Of a DNA stretch of 64,000 nt, positions 6,590-16,402 are shown piece after piece. Where the stretch lies: NCBI RefSeq assembly GCF_934190775.1, contig NZ_CAKPTG010000003.1, positions 1 through 64,000 on the forward strand, read 5' to 3'. The stretch's first letter is position 1. Each line of letters begins with the position of its first letter. The translations under genes and the position numbers were made by a program. The notes below the pieces were generated by a model, which was given only the letters and a program-made list of their open reading frames with translations, was not told the DNA's origin and ran no database searches. The DNA comes from an uncultured Phascolarctobacterium sp. Its GTDB lineage: Bacteria > Bacillota > Negativicutes > Acidaminococcales > Acidaminococcaceae.

Positions 6590-9439
6590 ATGCAAGAATT
6601 TTTAATTGTGAAGGGTGCGCGTCAGCACAACCTGAAAAATATAACGGTAGAAATACCACGCAATAAAATGGTAGTTATCACAGGCCTCAGTGGCAGCGGC
6701 AAAAGCAGCCTGGCCTTTGATACAATTTACGCCGAAGGCCAGCGCCGCTATGTGGAATCACTTTCGGCCTACGCCCGCCAGTTTTTGGGACAGATGGACA
6801 AGCCTGATGTGGACTACATCGAAGGCCTGAGCCCGGCAATTTCCATCGACCAGAAGACCACGAGCCGCAATCCGCGTTCTACCGTAGGTACGGTAACGGA
6901 AATTTACGATTATCTGCGTCTGCTTTTCGCACGCGCCGGTGAACCGCATTGCCCGCAGTGCGGTAAAATCATAGAGCAGCAGAGCGTACAGCAGATTGTC
7001 GACAAGGTGCTGGAGCTGCCGCAGGGAAGCCGTTTTATGGTGATGGCACCACTGGTGCGGGGGCGCAAGGGTGAGCATATGCGTGTGCTCGACGATATGC
7101 GGCGTGCAGGCTATGTGCGTATGTTTATCGACGGTGAGGTGCGTACGCTGGATGAGGATATCCGCCTGGAGAAAAATAAAAAGCACAGCCTGTCGGTGGT
7201 CATCGACCGCTTGGCGGTGCGTGAAGGCATCAGGCAGCGCCTGACGGATTCCGTGGAAACGGCGCTGAAGCTGGCCGATGGCTTTGCCGAGGTGGCAACG
7301 TTGGGCGAAACAACGGAAACGCAGTTTTTCAGCGAGCACTTTGCCTGCAATGACTGCGGCATCAGCCTGCCTGCGATTGAACCGCGCCTGTTTTCCTTTA
7401 ACAATCCCTTCGGTGCCTGCCCTGATTGTACCGGTCTTGGCATGCATATGGAGTTTGACAAGGCTTTGATTGTGCCTGACGCTGACAAGAGCTTTGCGGA
7501 CAGGTGCATTGCCTGCTTCAGCAACAATCTGAATTCCTATTTTATGAAGCAGCTGGGAGCAGTTCTTGCTGCTTATGGCTATAGCTACGACAGCAAATGG
7601 AATGAGCTTTCGCCCGAGATGCAGCAGCTTTTGTGGGACGGTGCCGGTGAGAGCAAGTTTAAGTTCCTGTATGAAAATCTGCAGGGTGAGGTCAAGGAGC
7701 ACAACACAACCTTTGACGGCATTTTGAACGTGCTGCGCCGTCGTTACCGTGAAGCCTTCAGTGATGCTATGCGTCAGGATTTGGAGGAGTTTATGACGAG
7801 CACTCCCTGCGCGGCCTGCCATGGCAGCCGCTTGAAGCCGGAGGCTCTGGCAATTCTTATCGGTGGTAAAAATATCTGCGAGGTGACAGCGCTGACGGTG
7901 CGTGACTGTCTGCAGTTCTTTAAAAAGCTGGAGCTGACGCCGAAGCAGCAGCTAATTGCGCATCAGGTGCTGAAGGAGATTATGGCGCGTCTGCAGTTCC
8001 TCAATGACGTAGGTCTTGATTACCTGACGCTCGACAGAAGCGCCGGTACGCTGAGCGGCGGCGAAGCGCAGCGCATCCGTCTGGCAACGCAGATAGGCAG
8101 CGGCCTGACAGGTGTGCTGTATATTCTGGACGAACCGAGCATCGGTCTGCATCAGCGCGATAACGGCAAGCTGCTGGAAACACTCAAGCATCTGCGTGAT
8201 TTGGGCAATACGCTGATTGTTGTAGAGCATGATGAGGAAACGATGTATGCTGCCGACCAGATTATCGACATCGGTCCGGGAGCAGGCGAGCATGGCGGTG
8301 AAGTGGTGGCACAGGGTACGGTAGAAGAAATTGAGCAGGTGCCGGAGTCCGTTACCGGTACCTATCTTAGCGGCCGCAAATTTATCCCTGTTCCTAAGCA
8401 TCGCCGCGAGTGCGATGGCAGGATGCTGACGATTCACGGTGCCCGCGCCAACAATCTCAAAAATATTGATGTCAGCATTCCGCTCGGAGTCTTTACTGTC
8501 GTAACAGGCGTGAGCGGCAGCGGCAAATCAACTCTGATAAATGATATTCTCTATAACTCCCTGGCTGCCAAGCTCAACGGTGCGCGTTTGCGTGCTTCGG
8601 AGCATGACAGCATCGAGGGCATAGAATATACCGATAAGGTCATCAACATCGACCAGTCCCCAATCGGGCGCACACCGCGCTCCAATCCTGCAACCTATAC
8701 AGGCGTCTTTGACTTTATCCGCGAGCTGTTCAGCCAGACCAACGAGGCCAAGCTGCGCGGTTATAAAGCAGGCCGCTTCAGCTTTAACGTAAAGGGAGGA
8801 CGCTGCGAGGCCTGCAAGGGCGACGGCATGAATAAGATAGAAATGAACTTTTTGCCGGACGTTTACGTTCCCTGCGAGGTTTGCCACGGCGCGCGTTACA
8901 ACCGCGATACGCTGGAGGTGCATTATAAGGGCAAATCCATCGCGGAGGTTCTTGATATGACGGTGAGCGAGGCCTGCGAATTCTTTAAGAATCAGCCGCG
9001 TATTTACCGCAAGCTGGCAGTGCTGGAGGACGTAGGCCTTGGCTACATTCATCTGGGACAGGCAGCGACAACGCTGAGCGGCGGCGAAGCGCAGCGTGTT
9101 AAGCTGGCAACAGAGCTTTCGCGCCGCAGTACGGGACGCACAGTGTATATCCTGGACGAGCCTACGACAGGCCTGCATATTGCGGATGTACACAAGCTGC
9201 TGGATGTGCTGCAGCGTCTTGTTGAAGGCGGTGACAGCGTTATCGTCATCGAGCATAATCTGGATGTTATCAAGGTAGCGGATTATATTATTGACCTCGG
9301 TCCCGAGGGCGGTGACAAGGGTGGCACTCTGGTGGCAAGCGGTACGCCGGAGGAGGTAGCGAAGGTTAAAAAATCCTACACCGGACAGTACATCAAGCAG
9401 GAGCTGGCTAAGGCGAAGAAGAACGGGTGGTACGTATGA
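6590..9439 (+). CDS. uvrA: excinuclease ABC subunit UvrA
   Basis: The damage-sensing ATPase of nucleotide excision repair, which loads UvrB at lesions. The protein has 949 residues, full length. It has two ABC ATPase modules: Walker [10 protein letters not shown] near residue 32 and GVSGSGKST in the second half; signature motifs [13 protein letters not shown] and [13 protein letters not shown]; Walker [13 protein letters not shown] and [12 protein letters not shown]. The zinc modules are also present (CPQC, CNDC...CPDC, CAAC, and CEACKGDG...CEVCHG). The ATG at 6590 is chosen because AGAGG at 6577-6581 lies eight bases upstream. Its stop overlaps the uvrC start by four bases, so the two are translationally coupled. 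Confidence 0.98.
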   Translation: MQEFLIVKGARQHNLKNITVEIPRNKMVVITGLSGSGKSSLAFDTIYAEGQRRYVESLSAYARQFLGQMDKPDVDYIEGLSPAISIDQKTTSRNPRSTVGTVTEIYDYLRLLFARAGEPHCPQCGKIIEQQSVQQIVDKVLELPQGSRFMVMAPLVRGRKGEHMRVLDDMRRAGYVRMFIDGEVRTLDEDIRLEKNKKHSLSVVIDRLAVREGIRQRLTDSVETALKLADGFAEVATLGETTETQFFSEHFACNDCGISLPAIEPRLFSFNNPFGACPDCTGLGMHMEFDKALIVPDADKSFADRCIACFSNNLNSYFMKQLGAVLAAYGYSYDSKWNELSPEMQQLLWDGAGESKFKFLYENLQGEVKEHNTTFDGILNVLRRRYREAFSDAMRQDLEEFMTSTPCAACHGSRLKPEALAILIGGKNICEVTALTVRDCLQFFKKLELTPKQQLIAHQVLKEIMARLQFLNDVGLDYLTLDRSAGTLSGGEAQRIRLATQIGSGLTGVLYILDEPSIGLHQRDNGKLLETLKHLRDLGNTLIVVEHDEETMYAADQIIDIGPGAGEHGGEVVAQGTVEEIEQVPESVTGTYLSGRKFIPVPKHRRECDGRMLTIHGARANNLKNIDVSIPLGVFTVVTGVSGSGKSTLINDILYNSLAAKLNGARLRASEHDSIEGIEYTDKVINIDQSPIGRTPRSNPATYTGVFDFIRELFSQTNEAKLRGYKAGRFSFNVKGGRCEACKGDGMNKIEMNFLPDVYVPCEVCHGARYNRDTLEVHYKGKSIAEVLDMTVSEACEFFKNQPRIYRKLAVLEDVGLGYIHLGQAATTLSGGEAQRVKLATELSRRSTGRTVYILDEPTTGLHIADVHKLLDVLQRLVEGGDSVIVIEHNLDVIKVADYIIDLGPEGGDKGGTLVASGTPEEVAKVKKSYTGQYIKQELAKAKKNGWYV

Positions 9440-11283
9440 CAGAATTAGCCGCAGGCTTTAGCGATAACATTAAAAATGCCTTGGCCGTACTGCCGGAAAA
9501 GCCCGGCGTTTACCTGATGCACGATGCTTCCGGTAAGGTTATTTATGTAGGCAAGGCCGTAGTGCTGAAAAACCGCGTGCGCAGCTACTTCCGCAATCTG
9601 GCCAGCCATACGCCGAAGGTGAAGGCGATGGTGGCGAAAATCGCGGAGATTGAAACGATTGTTACCTCCAGTGAGGTGGAAGCGCTGATTTTGGAGTGTA
9701 ACTTAATCAAAAAATATCGCCCGCGCTACAATATCAGCCTGAAGGACGATAAAACCTATCCCTATCTTAAGGTAACCATGCAGGAGGACTTCCCGCGTTT
9801 ATATGTAACGCGCAGACACATGCGTGACGGCGCACGTTATTACGGACCGTATGCCGACGCCGGCGCTATGCATGCCACGGTAAAACTGCTGCGCAGCATG
9901 TTCCCGCTGCGTACCTGCCGCAAAATGAACCCGGACCGACCGTGCCTGAACTACCATATTAAGCGCTGCCTTGCGCCCTGCGCCGGTTATATCAGCAAGG
10001 CGGATTATCATAAGATGATTAAATCCGTCTGCATGGTGCTGGACGGACGCACGACGGAGCTGGAACGTGATTTGAAGCAGCAGATGCAGGAGGCGGCGGA
10101 TAACTACGCCTTTGAGGAGGCTGCCAGACTGCGCGACCAGCTGCAGGCTGTAGCACGTCTGAATGAAGCACAGAAGGCTGTCACCAATAACGGCGGTGAT
10201 ATGGATATCTTCGGCTTGGGGCAGGATATGACGGGCCTGTGCGTGCAGTTATTTTTCGTGCGTAAGGGCAAGCTCATCGGCAGGGATAACTTCTTTTTGC
10301 CCGACGGCGGCGATACGCCGCAGGAGGTTATGACGGCCTTCGTCAAGCAGTATTATAACGAGGCAACCTTTATTCCCAAGGAAGTGGTGCTACCGTATTT
10401 GCCCGAGGAGGAAGAAAAGCAGCTTATTGAAACCTGGCTGGCGGATAAGGCGCAGCGACGGGTGGAGCTGCTGCTGCCACAGCGTGGCGTGAAAAAGGAC
10501 CTGCTGAAGCTGGCGAATGAAAATGCCGTTAAGCTATTGAACGAACGCTTGCGCAAGGGCAGCCTGTCGCTGAAAAATGATTTGCAGGCAGCTGAAGAGC
10601 TGCAGCAGGCCTTGGGCTTGGAGCATCCTTTAGAGCGCATGGACTGCTTCGATATCAGCCATACGCAGGGCAGCGAAACTGTTGCCTCCATGGTTGTGTT
10701 CCGCAACGGCACCAGCAGTAAAAAAGATTACCGCAGATATAAAATTGTCTCGGCAGAAGGCAAGCCTGATGATTTTAAATCCATGCAGGAGGTTGTCTAC
10801 CGCCGTTACCGGGATTATGAGGATTTGCCAAGCTTGGTGGTTATCGACGGCGGCAAGGGCCAGCTGAGCTCGGCGCTGGAGGTTATCCGCGGCCTGGGCC
10901 TTGACGATTTGCCGGTTGTCGGCCTGGCCAAGCGCGAGGAGGAAATCTTCAAGCCGCATCAGAGCGAAAGCATTATGCTGGACCGTGAAGGCGCTGCGCT
11001 GCACCTCATCCAGCGCATCCGCGATGAGGCGCACCGCTTTGCTATTACCTACCACCGCAAGCTGCGCGGTAAACGCAATCTTGTTTCCGTGCTCGACCAT
11101 GTGGAGGGCATCGGGCCAAAGCGACGTCAGGAGCTGTGGAAGGCGTTCAAAACGCTGGACGCTATGCGGGCAGCCAGCGTCGAAGAGCTGGCTGCGGTAG
11201 AAGGCATGAACCACGCGGCGGCGCAGACGCTGTACGACTTCTTCCGTCTGGATTTGCCGGAAAAGCAGCAGGCGCTGCAGTAA
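9436..11283 (+). CDS. uvrC: excinuclease ABC subunit UvrC
   Basis: The endonuclease that makes both incisions around a lesion in nucleotide excision repair. The protein has 615 residues. It has an N-terminal GIY-YIG nuclease (PGVYLMHD...[18 protein letters not shown]), a cysteine cluster typical of UvrC ([10 protein letters not shown]...CLAPC), a UVR motif near residue 205-240, the C-terminal RNase H-like nuclease ([18 protein letters not shown]) and tandem HhH motifs (VEGIGPKRR). The ATG at 9436 overlaps the uvrA stop in ATGA, with GGTGG five bases upstream. Co-transcribed with uvrA; there is no clear terminator before rubredoxin. Confidence 0.98.
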   Translation: MTELAAGFSDNIKNALAVLPEKPGVYLMHDASGKVIYVGKAVVLKNRVRSYFRNLASHTPKVKAMVAKIAEIETIVTSSEVEALILECNLIKKYRPRYNISLKDDKTYPYLKVTMQEDFPRLYVTRRHMRDGARYYGPYADAGAMHATVKLLRSMFPLRTCRKMNPDRPCLNYHIKRCLAPCAGYISKADYHKMIKSVCMVLDGRTTELERDLKQQMQEAADNYAFEEAARLRDQLQAVARLNEAQKAVTNNGGDMDIFGLGQDMTGLCVQLFFVRKGKLIGRDNFFLPDGGDTPQEVMTAFVKQYYNEATFIPKEVVLPYLPEEEEKQLIETWLADKAQRRVELLLPQRGVKKDLLKLANENAVKLLNERLRKGSLSLKNDLQAAEELQQALGLEHPLERMDCFDISHTQGSETVASMVVFRNGTSSKKDYRRYKIVSAEGKPDDFKSMQEVVYRRYRDYEDLPSLVVIDGGKGQLSSALEVIRGLGLDDLPVVGLAKREEEIFKPHQSESIMLDREGAALHLIQRIRDEAHRFAITYHRKLRGKRNLVSVLDHVEGIGPKRRQELWKAFKTLDAMRAASVEELAAVEGMNHAAAQTLYDFFRLDLPEKQQALQ

Positions 11284-11322
11284 AAGGTTCACAGCTATTT
11301 TGCAGAATATCCTCGCAGAACA

Positions 11323-11331
11323 TGTTATAAT
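11323..11331 (+). promoter_or_regulatory. extended -10 promoter of the rubredoxin gene
   Basis: TGTTATAAT (11323-11331). A TTGCAG at 11300 is 20 bases away and therefore a poor -35. Read-through from uvrC is also possible. Confidence 0.5.
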
Positions 11332-11419
11332 AATTATAGGTCAAAAATAATAATTATTATGTAGCTGGCGCTTAGCTATTCTTAAAAGCGCAGGCTATGG
11401 CAAGAGGAGGACGAAACTT

Positions 11420-11578
11420 ATGGCAAAATGGGTATGTGATGTTTGTGGTTATGTGTATGATCCTGAGGTTGGCGATCCCGATAACGGCGTTGCAGCAGGC
11501 ACTGCCTGGGAAGATGTACCGGAAGAATGGGTTTGCCCTCTTTGCGGTGTAGGCAAGGATCAATTCTCGGAAATGTAA
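11420..11578 (+). CDS. rubredoxin
   Basis: A 52-residue mononuclear iron electron carrier of the cytoplasm, used in anaerobes for oxygen and peroxide detoxification or other redox reactions. The four iron ligands are C6 and C9 ([10 protein letters not shown]) and C39 and C42 ([13 protein letters not shown]). The family's acidic middle and the tryptophan-containing [11 protein letters not shown] are present. The ATG at 11420 follows AAGAGGAGG at 11402-11410. It lies behind uvrC with its own promoter and a strong terminator. Confidence 0.97.
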   Translation: MAKWVCDVCGYVYDPEVGDPDNGVAAGTAWEDVPEEWVCPLCGVGKDQFSEM

Positions 11579-11630
11579 AATTGCATAGGATATAGCAAAC
11601 GAGGCCGGGGTTCTCCCAGCCTTAAACAGA

Positions 11631-11676
11631 AAAACCAGTGGAGGTTTACCGTCAGGTAAATTTCCACTGGTTTTTT
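11631..11676. terminator. bidirectional terminator, rubredoxin / XRE regulator
   Basis: AAAACCAGTGGA (11631-11642) pairs with TCCACTGGTTTT (11663-11674), with further pairing in the loop (GTTTACC/GGTAAA). Ts follow on the plus strand, and the A run gives Ts on the minus strand, so it can end both convergent genes. Confidence 0.85.
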
Positions 11677-11761
11677 AGTGCAAAAAATTTAAAAAATACT
11701 TAATTCTAGCGATTTTTTTATTTGTGAAGTTGGTTTGTTACAACTTCGTTGATGTTACTTA

Positions 11762-13219
11762 TCAATTATAAATATTATTGTATTTCTCGTAGACAGAATG
11801 GAGAAGCTCTTTGCTTTCCTCTTCAGAATAAACCATGCTGCTTTCCGGCAGGTAAACCAGAAAATCATGGAATGCATGCACCAGGCTTAATTCCTGCAGA
11901 TGGAAGATATACTGTCCTTTATTGGGGCTGAAGTAATAAATAATAACCTTTTGCTCGCTCGGTGCACAAATGCAGATAGGCGAAGGCACGGAGAGCTTTT
12001 CACTGCGCACAATCCTTGGCGTGAAGCTGCCGTCATCTACACTGTTAATAATATTCTTTAAAAGCGCCAGGCGCTGCGGCGGCGTCAGGTAGGTGTACAT
12101 GAAATCAGGAATCTCGGTTACGCGTCCTGTTTCCATAAAGAGGTTCAAGCCTTCAAGCGTAAAGGAAATGCTGTGAGAGCTGTATTGTGAGCGGATTTTG
12201 GCAAAGTAATCGGCAATAACTCCCTGCATTTCTGGCGGGATAATTTCAGTGTTCAACCTGTCCATGAGGATATTTTCCGGACAGAAGCTGGGGAAGCAAG
12301 GCTGGTAGAAAAGCTCATGCACTTCTTCAGCGTTGATTTCCTCATCGCTGAGGAAGGTAGACTGCAAATATTCCTCTGGCGTAGGATGGAAGGTGTGGCA
12401 GATAGGATTGGCAACACTGAGGCTTTTTTGGAAGGTGTCACCGGTGAGTGCTACCATATCCTGCGAATTGCAAAGCACAGCTTTATCCTGTTCATAGGAC
12501 ACTGCCAGCACGAAATCACTGGTGATAATCTTGAACGGCAGCATGCTGGTGTTGTTGAACAGTGTATCAACATTATCATAAACATAGTAAGGATGGAAAA
12601 CTTCGCATTGGAATAAAATCGGCACAAGCTTTTGCAGGATATTCAGATTGTAGGTTGTGCCTTTATGTCCTTCATTTTTATCAAAAACGATAATTGCTTC
12701 CACAAGAGTGTTATTGCGGTTAAAATCAATAGAAGTAAGACAATCGAAAACATACTGATATTCAGGCTGCACCATGAGTTTGATATGGCCTGATTTTTTA
12801 TTGGCTTCAATCTCCAAAAGAGCTTTTAAAATGCGATTGATATTGCCCTGGCCGTTGATTATTTTCAGAGCTTCATTCATTTCAAGCATATCCTGCACAC
12901 CTGTGGGGATCACAAGCTCGTCGGCAGAATTCATATCGTAAAAGCCGGAGATGATTTTGCTGACATGCTCCCGACGGAAATAATTTTCCTCACCCATATG
13001 TGATATATGATAGGCACGCAGTAAATCTGCTGTTTCACTGGGGTTGAGCATCATGGCTTTGGCAATAGCAGTTACGTCTGCAACATTCGCAGGCATACGC
13101 TTACCAACCTTCATGTGCTGTATCATTGTTCTGTTTACACCGCTAATTTTTGAGATAGTGTAAATCGTTGTATTTTTGGTTTCTAGATACTTTTTGAGCG
13201 TATCTGCAAATAATGTCAT
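11762..13219 (-). CDS. XRE-family DNA-binding regulator with large sensor-like C-terminus
   Basis: A 485-residue protein. Residues 5-70 form a helix-turn-helix of XRE/Cro type (IYTISKISGVNRTMIQHMKVGKR); the remaining 400 or so residues have no motif I recognise, no membrane segment and no cofactor signature. The minus-strand ATG at 13219 is preceded eight bases earlier by AGGAAGGG, better than the TTG at 13225. The promoter region (13262-13338) carries three TGTCACA-type sites, one inside its own promoter spacer, so self-repression is likely. It diverges from the envelope gene set starting at 13.6 kb and may control it, but this is inference from position. The C-terminal part could sense a ligand or partner protein. 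Confidence 0.75.
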   Translation of the reverse strand: MTLFADTLKKYLETKNTTIYTISKISGVNRTMIQHMKVGKRMPANVADVTAIAKAMMLNPSETADLLRAYHISHMGEENYFRREHVSKIISGFYDMNSADELVIPTGVQDMLEMNEALKIINGQGNINRILKALLEIEANKKSGHIKLMVQPEYQYVFDCLTSIDFNRNNTLVEAIIVFDKNEGHKGTTYNLNILQKLVPILFQCEVFHPYYVYDNVDTLFNNTSMLPFKIITSDFVLAVSYEQDKAVLCNSQDMVALTGDTFQKSLSVANPICHTFHPTPEEYLQSTFLSDEEINAEEVHELFYQPCFPSFCPENILMDRLNTEIIPPEMQGVIADYFAKIRSQYSSHSISFTLEGLNLFMETGRVTEIPDFMYTYLTPPQRLALLKNIINSVDDGSFTPRIVRSEKLSVPSPICICAPSEQKVIIYYFSPNKGQYIFHLQELSLVHAFHDFLVYLPESSMVYSEEESKELLHSVYEKYNNIYN

Positions 13220-13261
13220 AAGCAAAACCCTTCCTCAAATCATTTACCAATTAATATTTAT

Positions 13262-13290
13262 ATTATAGACGAATTTGTGACAATAATAAA
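13262..13290 (-). promoter_or_regulatory. promoter of the XRE regulator
   Basis: On the minus strand, TATAAT (13267-13262) with TTTATT at the -35 position (13290-13285), 17 bases apart. The TTGTCACAA site at 13275-13283 lies within the spacer. Confidence 0.5.
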
Positions 13291-13331
13291 GTCTTGAATA
13301 TGCAAAAAGCCTGTCACAAAAGTTGTCACAT
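13275..13331. promoter_or_regulatory. three TGTCACA operator-like sites
   Basis: TTGTGACAA at 13275-13283, CTGTCACAA at 13311-13319 and TTGTCACAT at 13323-13331. The first is inverted relative to the other two. They lie between the minus-strand regulator promoter and the plus-strand -10-like TATAAT at 13368, a natural place for a shared repressor. Confidence 0.55.
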
Positions 13332-13367
13332 GTGTCAGATGTATGTCGATTTGGTTAAAATTAAAAG

Positions 13368-13605
13368 TATAATAGAAATTTTATAATGATATATAAGAGG
13401 ATTGATAAGAGATACCCCTATATGGCGATGCTTTGCGGAACAAAAGACAAGTACTTCGTAGAAACGCTATTGTGTAGTGGGGGGGGTAAAATGGGTATTA
13501 GAGGTATACATTGGAGGGTATAGTGGATGGTTTTAGCTTGCGACTTGACTACTATTAGTGTATCAATAAATTTCTCATATCAATTTAGTAGAGAGGGTGA
13601 TATTA
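13368..13605 (+). other. leader of the 13.6-kb gene set, with G8 run
   Basis: A -10-like TATAAT (13368-13373) begins a leader of about 230 bases without a sizeable gene. It holds a run of eight Gs at 13479-13486, followed by a ten-codon open frame at 13490 and another short GTG frame at 13523. Both look like chance or leader peptides. AGAGAGGGTGA at 13590-13600 is the ribosome site for the ATG at 13606. Confidence 0.4.
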
Positions 13606-13770
13606 ATGCCAATATTGAATAGAATAAAATTTGATGGTACTCGTAACAACGAACCATGGTTAATTTATAAATGGGAAAGGGAAGATATTATATTAGGTTC
13701 GCAGTTAATAGTTGGACCTGGACAAGAAGCTATATTTGTAAAAAATGGTCAGGCGCAAGACATTTTATAA
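13606..13770 (+). pseudogene. truncated SPFH-domain (YdjI/virion-core-like) protein
   Basis: A 54-residue product that matches in pattern only the first part of the SPFH proteins annotated as virion core protein or YdjI. IKFDGTRNNEPWLIYKW, then DIILGSQLIVGPGQEAIFVKNGQAQDI are the family's conserved start and the GSQLIV.GQEA motif. Full proteins run for about 300 residues, so most of the gene is missing; the frame stops just where the family continues with a GPG.YTL segment. Start and ribosome site are intact. The next frame begins inside it at 13745, which suggests a deletion fused two unrelated pieces. Confidence 0.7.
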
Positions 13771-13987
13771 AAAAGCGGTGGCTTTAGAAGCGCGGTTTTT
13801 AGCTTGTGGAGAGTTTGGGTATGGCAGTGATAATATTACAGAATTAGAAACTCTCATCTGTAATGAATTGCTTTCATTAGAAAAAATGGTTTCTGATGAA
13901 AGCTATGATCGTGCAGAAGTTAATGATAAATATACTAGGATATACAACTTGTTAGAAGAACGAGAAGGAATGTTAAAACATTATTAA
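13745..13987 (+). CDS. small helical protein of unknown function, possible fragment
   Basis: An 80-codon frame that overlaps the end of the truncated SPFH gene in another frame. The product is rich in helix-forming charged residues, with no motif or membrane segment recognised. There is no ribosome site directly before its ATG, so it is either coupled to the preceding frame or the tail of a gene whose front was lost in the same deletion. Its stop lies 20 bases before the next gene, whose ribosome site is in the gap. I cannot say whether it is functional. Confidence 0.4.
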   Translation: MVRRKTFYKKAVALEARFLACGEFGYGSDNITELETLICNELLSLEKMVSDESYDRAEVNDKYTRIYNLLEEREGMLKHY

Positions 13988-14006
13988 GCGAGGAGTAATG
14001 ATTAGT

Positions 14007-15644
14007 ATGAAACAGTATTTTGATTTATTAGGAATAGATGAGATTTGTAGCAAAGATGAAGTAAAAAAAGCATTTTTAAGCCAAAAAGCTCTATTGCAAA
14101 ATAAGCTCTTATCTAAAGAACCTGGCGAGCGCAAGGAAGCCCTACAGCAATTGCAGGAATTAACAAAAGCATATAAAGAAATTATAGCTTCAATCAATAG
14201 TAAAAAAGATGAAGCTCAAGAACCTGAAAGCAATAACGTAATTTATGATGCGCCAGAGAAGACTGCTTCTGGTAATGTAAATGTGGAGCATGTTTCGCAA
14301 ATAGAAAATACAGAGATTAATGACGGCGAGAACAGTGATGATGAAATATCTGCAGTTCTTCCTACGGTAGAAGAGGGAATTCATCCTGAAGATAATTTTA
14401 AGATTTGCCCTAAATGTAAGTATGCAAATGATATTAGCTTGAATTTCTGTGGAAATTGTGGAGCAGATTTAAGAAAATCTATTGGCAGAGATGATATTGG
14501 CAAGGGGAATAGTGTAGTTACAACAATTGTAAAATATAAAAACTACATTTTTAGCATTTTGGTAATACTTATTATTATGGTGTGTGGCATTGGCGCTTAT
14601 AAAAATTATGTTAATACGCCGGAAAAAGTAGTAGAGAAGTATTTAACTGCTCTCGGCAAACAAGATTATGGTACAGCTTATAGATATTTGTATGTAAAAG
14701 AGAATGATAATGATTTTATAAATAAAGACAATTATATAAAGAGCATGGAGTTCATGAAGAAAAATCCTAATGACTATAAGGATAACCTAGTTGTGGAGCT
14801 ATCTAAAGGAATAGCTGACATCAACTTTGTACAAGAAGCAGGGCAAGAATCCTATAAATATAAATTGAGATTAAATGATAACAGTGAAGTTGAGGGGAGT
14901 TTATTAATGAAAGCTCCTGTTAGTTATTTGGATAAACTACTTGGTAATTATAAAATCTATAGTTATGAGACTATTAGAGAAAGTTATGAGATTATTAGAG
15001 CAGTTAATATGGAAGTAGAAGTTAATGCCAAGCTTTATGTTGATGGGGTGTTGTTAAAATCACCAAGCAGTACCAACAGAGGTACCCATAACTATATTTG
15101 TCCCCTTTTTTATGGTGAGCATAATATTAAGGTAGAAGCACCATTTTGCGATCCTTATGAAACAAAGCTGATTTTAACGCCCGGTACGAAATCTCCAGTC
15201 TTATATTATTGGAAATCACATTTAAAAAAAGATATTTTACAGGACATGGAGAAGCAATCTGAAGATATTCAGCGAAAAATTGTAGAAGGAGCAGTCAAAA
15301 ATGAAAGCCTTGAGAATTTGCAATTAGGCTTTTCGGAAGCAAAGTTGAGCAGCATGTATGATAAATATAAGCGTTTCTTCAACAGAGCTGATGGGAGCGG
15401 TATATACTCTATGGATATTACTGAAGTTACAAGCAATGAACAGTACAATAATAGATTGTATAATCCGTTCAAAGATAGAATTTATAAAATTAATTTTAAA
15501 TTTAATTATACAAGAAAGAATAGAAATGGTATTCAAGAGAGTAGAATTGGCAATGGTGAAGGTGAGCTTGGTGTAGTTTACAAATTAGAAAATGATAAAG
15601 TAGTACCTGTTGGTATAGATAATTTCAGATTAAGGACGCATTGA
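14007..15644 (+). CDS. membrane protein: degenerate J domain, zinc ribbon, one TM segment
   Basis: A 545-residue protein of unknown function. Residues 1-60 look like a J domain (MKQYFDLLGIDEICSKDEVKKAF ... ELTKAYKEI), but the HPD tripeptide needed to stimulate DnaK is absent. A CPKCKYAN...CGNCG zinc ribbon is near residues 134-152. One membrane helix lies near 180-198. The rest should be outside the cytoplasmic membrane and contains an NTF2-like-looking segment (TPEKVVEKYLTALGKQDYGTAYRYL) and a PEGA-like stretch. Similar zinc-ribbon/TM proteins occur near cell-wall genes in Firmicutes. I start at ATG 14007 because AGGAG (13991-13995) is too close to the ATG at 13998. First complete gene of an AT-rich, tightly spaced set reaching 19558. 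Confidence 0.65.
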   Translation: MKQYFDLLGIDEICSKDEVKKAFLSQKALLQNKLLSKEPGERKEALQQLQELTKAYKEIIASINSKKDEAQEPESNNVIYDAPEKTASGNVNVEHVSQIENTEINDGENSDDEISAVLPTVEEGIHPEDNFKICPKCKYANDISLNFCGNCGADLRKSIGRDDIGKGNSVVTTIVKYKNYIFSILVILIIMVCGIGAYKNYVNTPEKVVEKYLTALGKQDYGTAYRYLYVKENDNDFINKDNYIKSMEFMKKNPNDYKDNLVVELSKGIADINFVQEAGQESYKYKLRLNDNSEVEGSLLMKAPVSYLDKLLGNYKIYSYETIRESYEIIRAVNMEVEVNAKLYVDGVLLKSPSSTNRGTHNYICPLFYGEHNIKVEAPFCDPYETKLILTPGTKSPVLYYWKSHLKKDILQDMEKQSEDIQRKIVEGAVKNESLENLQLGFSEAKLSSMYDKYKRFFNRADGSGIYSMDITEVTSNEQYNNRLYNPFKDRIYKINFKFNYTRKNRNGIQESRIGNGEGELGVVYKLENDKVVPVGIDNFRLRTH

Positions 15645-15655
15645 AGGAGCAAATT

Positions 15656-16375
15656 ATGAAAAAGATATGTGGTATTTTATTAGTTTTGACATTAACAACT
15701 AGCAGCTTTTGTGCAACGCCTGCTGACGCATTTGATTGGGGAAATTTTGGTAATAAAATATTAAGGTCTGTTGGCATTTCCAATGGAGGGCACTCATCTA
15801 AACCTAAAATAGTAAAGAAAGATAAAACTAAGCCTAGCGAATCTAAACCGACGATATTGGCAAATAATCGCATGTACCAAATTGTTGATTTGCGTTCTGG
15901 GTATAAAAAAGCTGAATTATATGCAGATCGTGTGGGTGGACATTTGGCAATAATTGATTCTAAAGAAAAGAGCAGAATGTTGTATAATTTCATGGTTTCG
16001 CAAGGATACGACAGTGCATACTTTGGTTTGACTGATGAAGATCTTAATGGCAATTGGGTATTGCCTAATGGGCAGAAGCCTAAATTTACCAATTGGCATT
16101 CTGGGCAACCGACAAAGGAAGAAAGTAATGAAAGGTATGCGATGTTATATCGCAAATATAAAAATGCTACATGGAAAGCTGGTTCATTTTCGCCTTTATT
16201 AGAAAATAGTAATACTACAGCATTTATAATTGAATGGGATAAAGAAGTGAAGCCACAAGAATATAAGGAGAAAGTTGTAAGAAAAGAAGAACCAGCAGAT
16301 GGCGGTTATTATGAACCATCGTGGGGAAATAGCTCGTATGAAGAACCAGATTATGAGGAAGAGATTTCTGGTTAA
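15656..16375 (+). CDS. secreted C-type lectin-fold protein
   Basis: A 239-residue exported protein. An N-terminal signal peptide (KKICGILLVLTLTTSSFCATPADA) is followed by a basic linker and a C-type lectin-like domain at about residues 70-195. That domain includes YKKAELYADRVGGHLAII, AYFGLTDEDLNGNWVLPNG and FTNWHSGQP, the usual WxWxDG/WxxGxP layout. The tail is rich in acidic and aromatic residues (PSWGNSSYEEPDYEEE). Such domains bind glycans or proteins; bacterial ones may act in adhesion or wall contact. The ATG at 15656 follows AAGGAG by six bases, and the ribosome site lies within the stop region of the preceding gene, so the genes form one operon. Confidence 0.8.
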   Translation: MKKICGILLVLTLTTSSFCATPADAFDWGNFGNKILRSVGISNGGHSSKPKIVKKDKTKPSESKPTILANNRMYQIVDLRSGYKKAELYADRVGGHLAIIDSKEKSRMLYNFMVSQGYDSAYFGLTDEDLNGNWVLPNGQKPKFTNWHSGQPTKEESNERYAMLYRKYKNATWKAGSFSPLLENSNTTAFIIEWDKEVKPQEYKEKVVRKEEPADGGYYEPSWGNSSYEEPDYEEEISG

Positions 16376-16402
16376 TTTGCTGTGTAGAGGAGTGGAGTGT
16401 AC

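Noticed and set aside
6758..7822. 354-codon minus-strand frame inside uvrA
   Set aside because: Lies wholly within a full-length uvrA; no start signal or recognised domain.
11749..11931. Small plus-strand frame facing the XRE regulator
   Set aside because: Overlaps the 3' end of the regulator, which is clearly coding; no family pattern.
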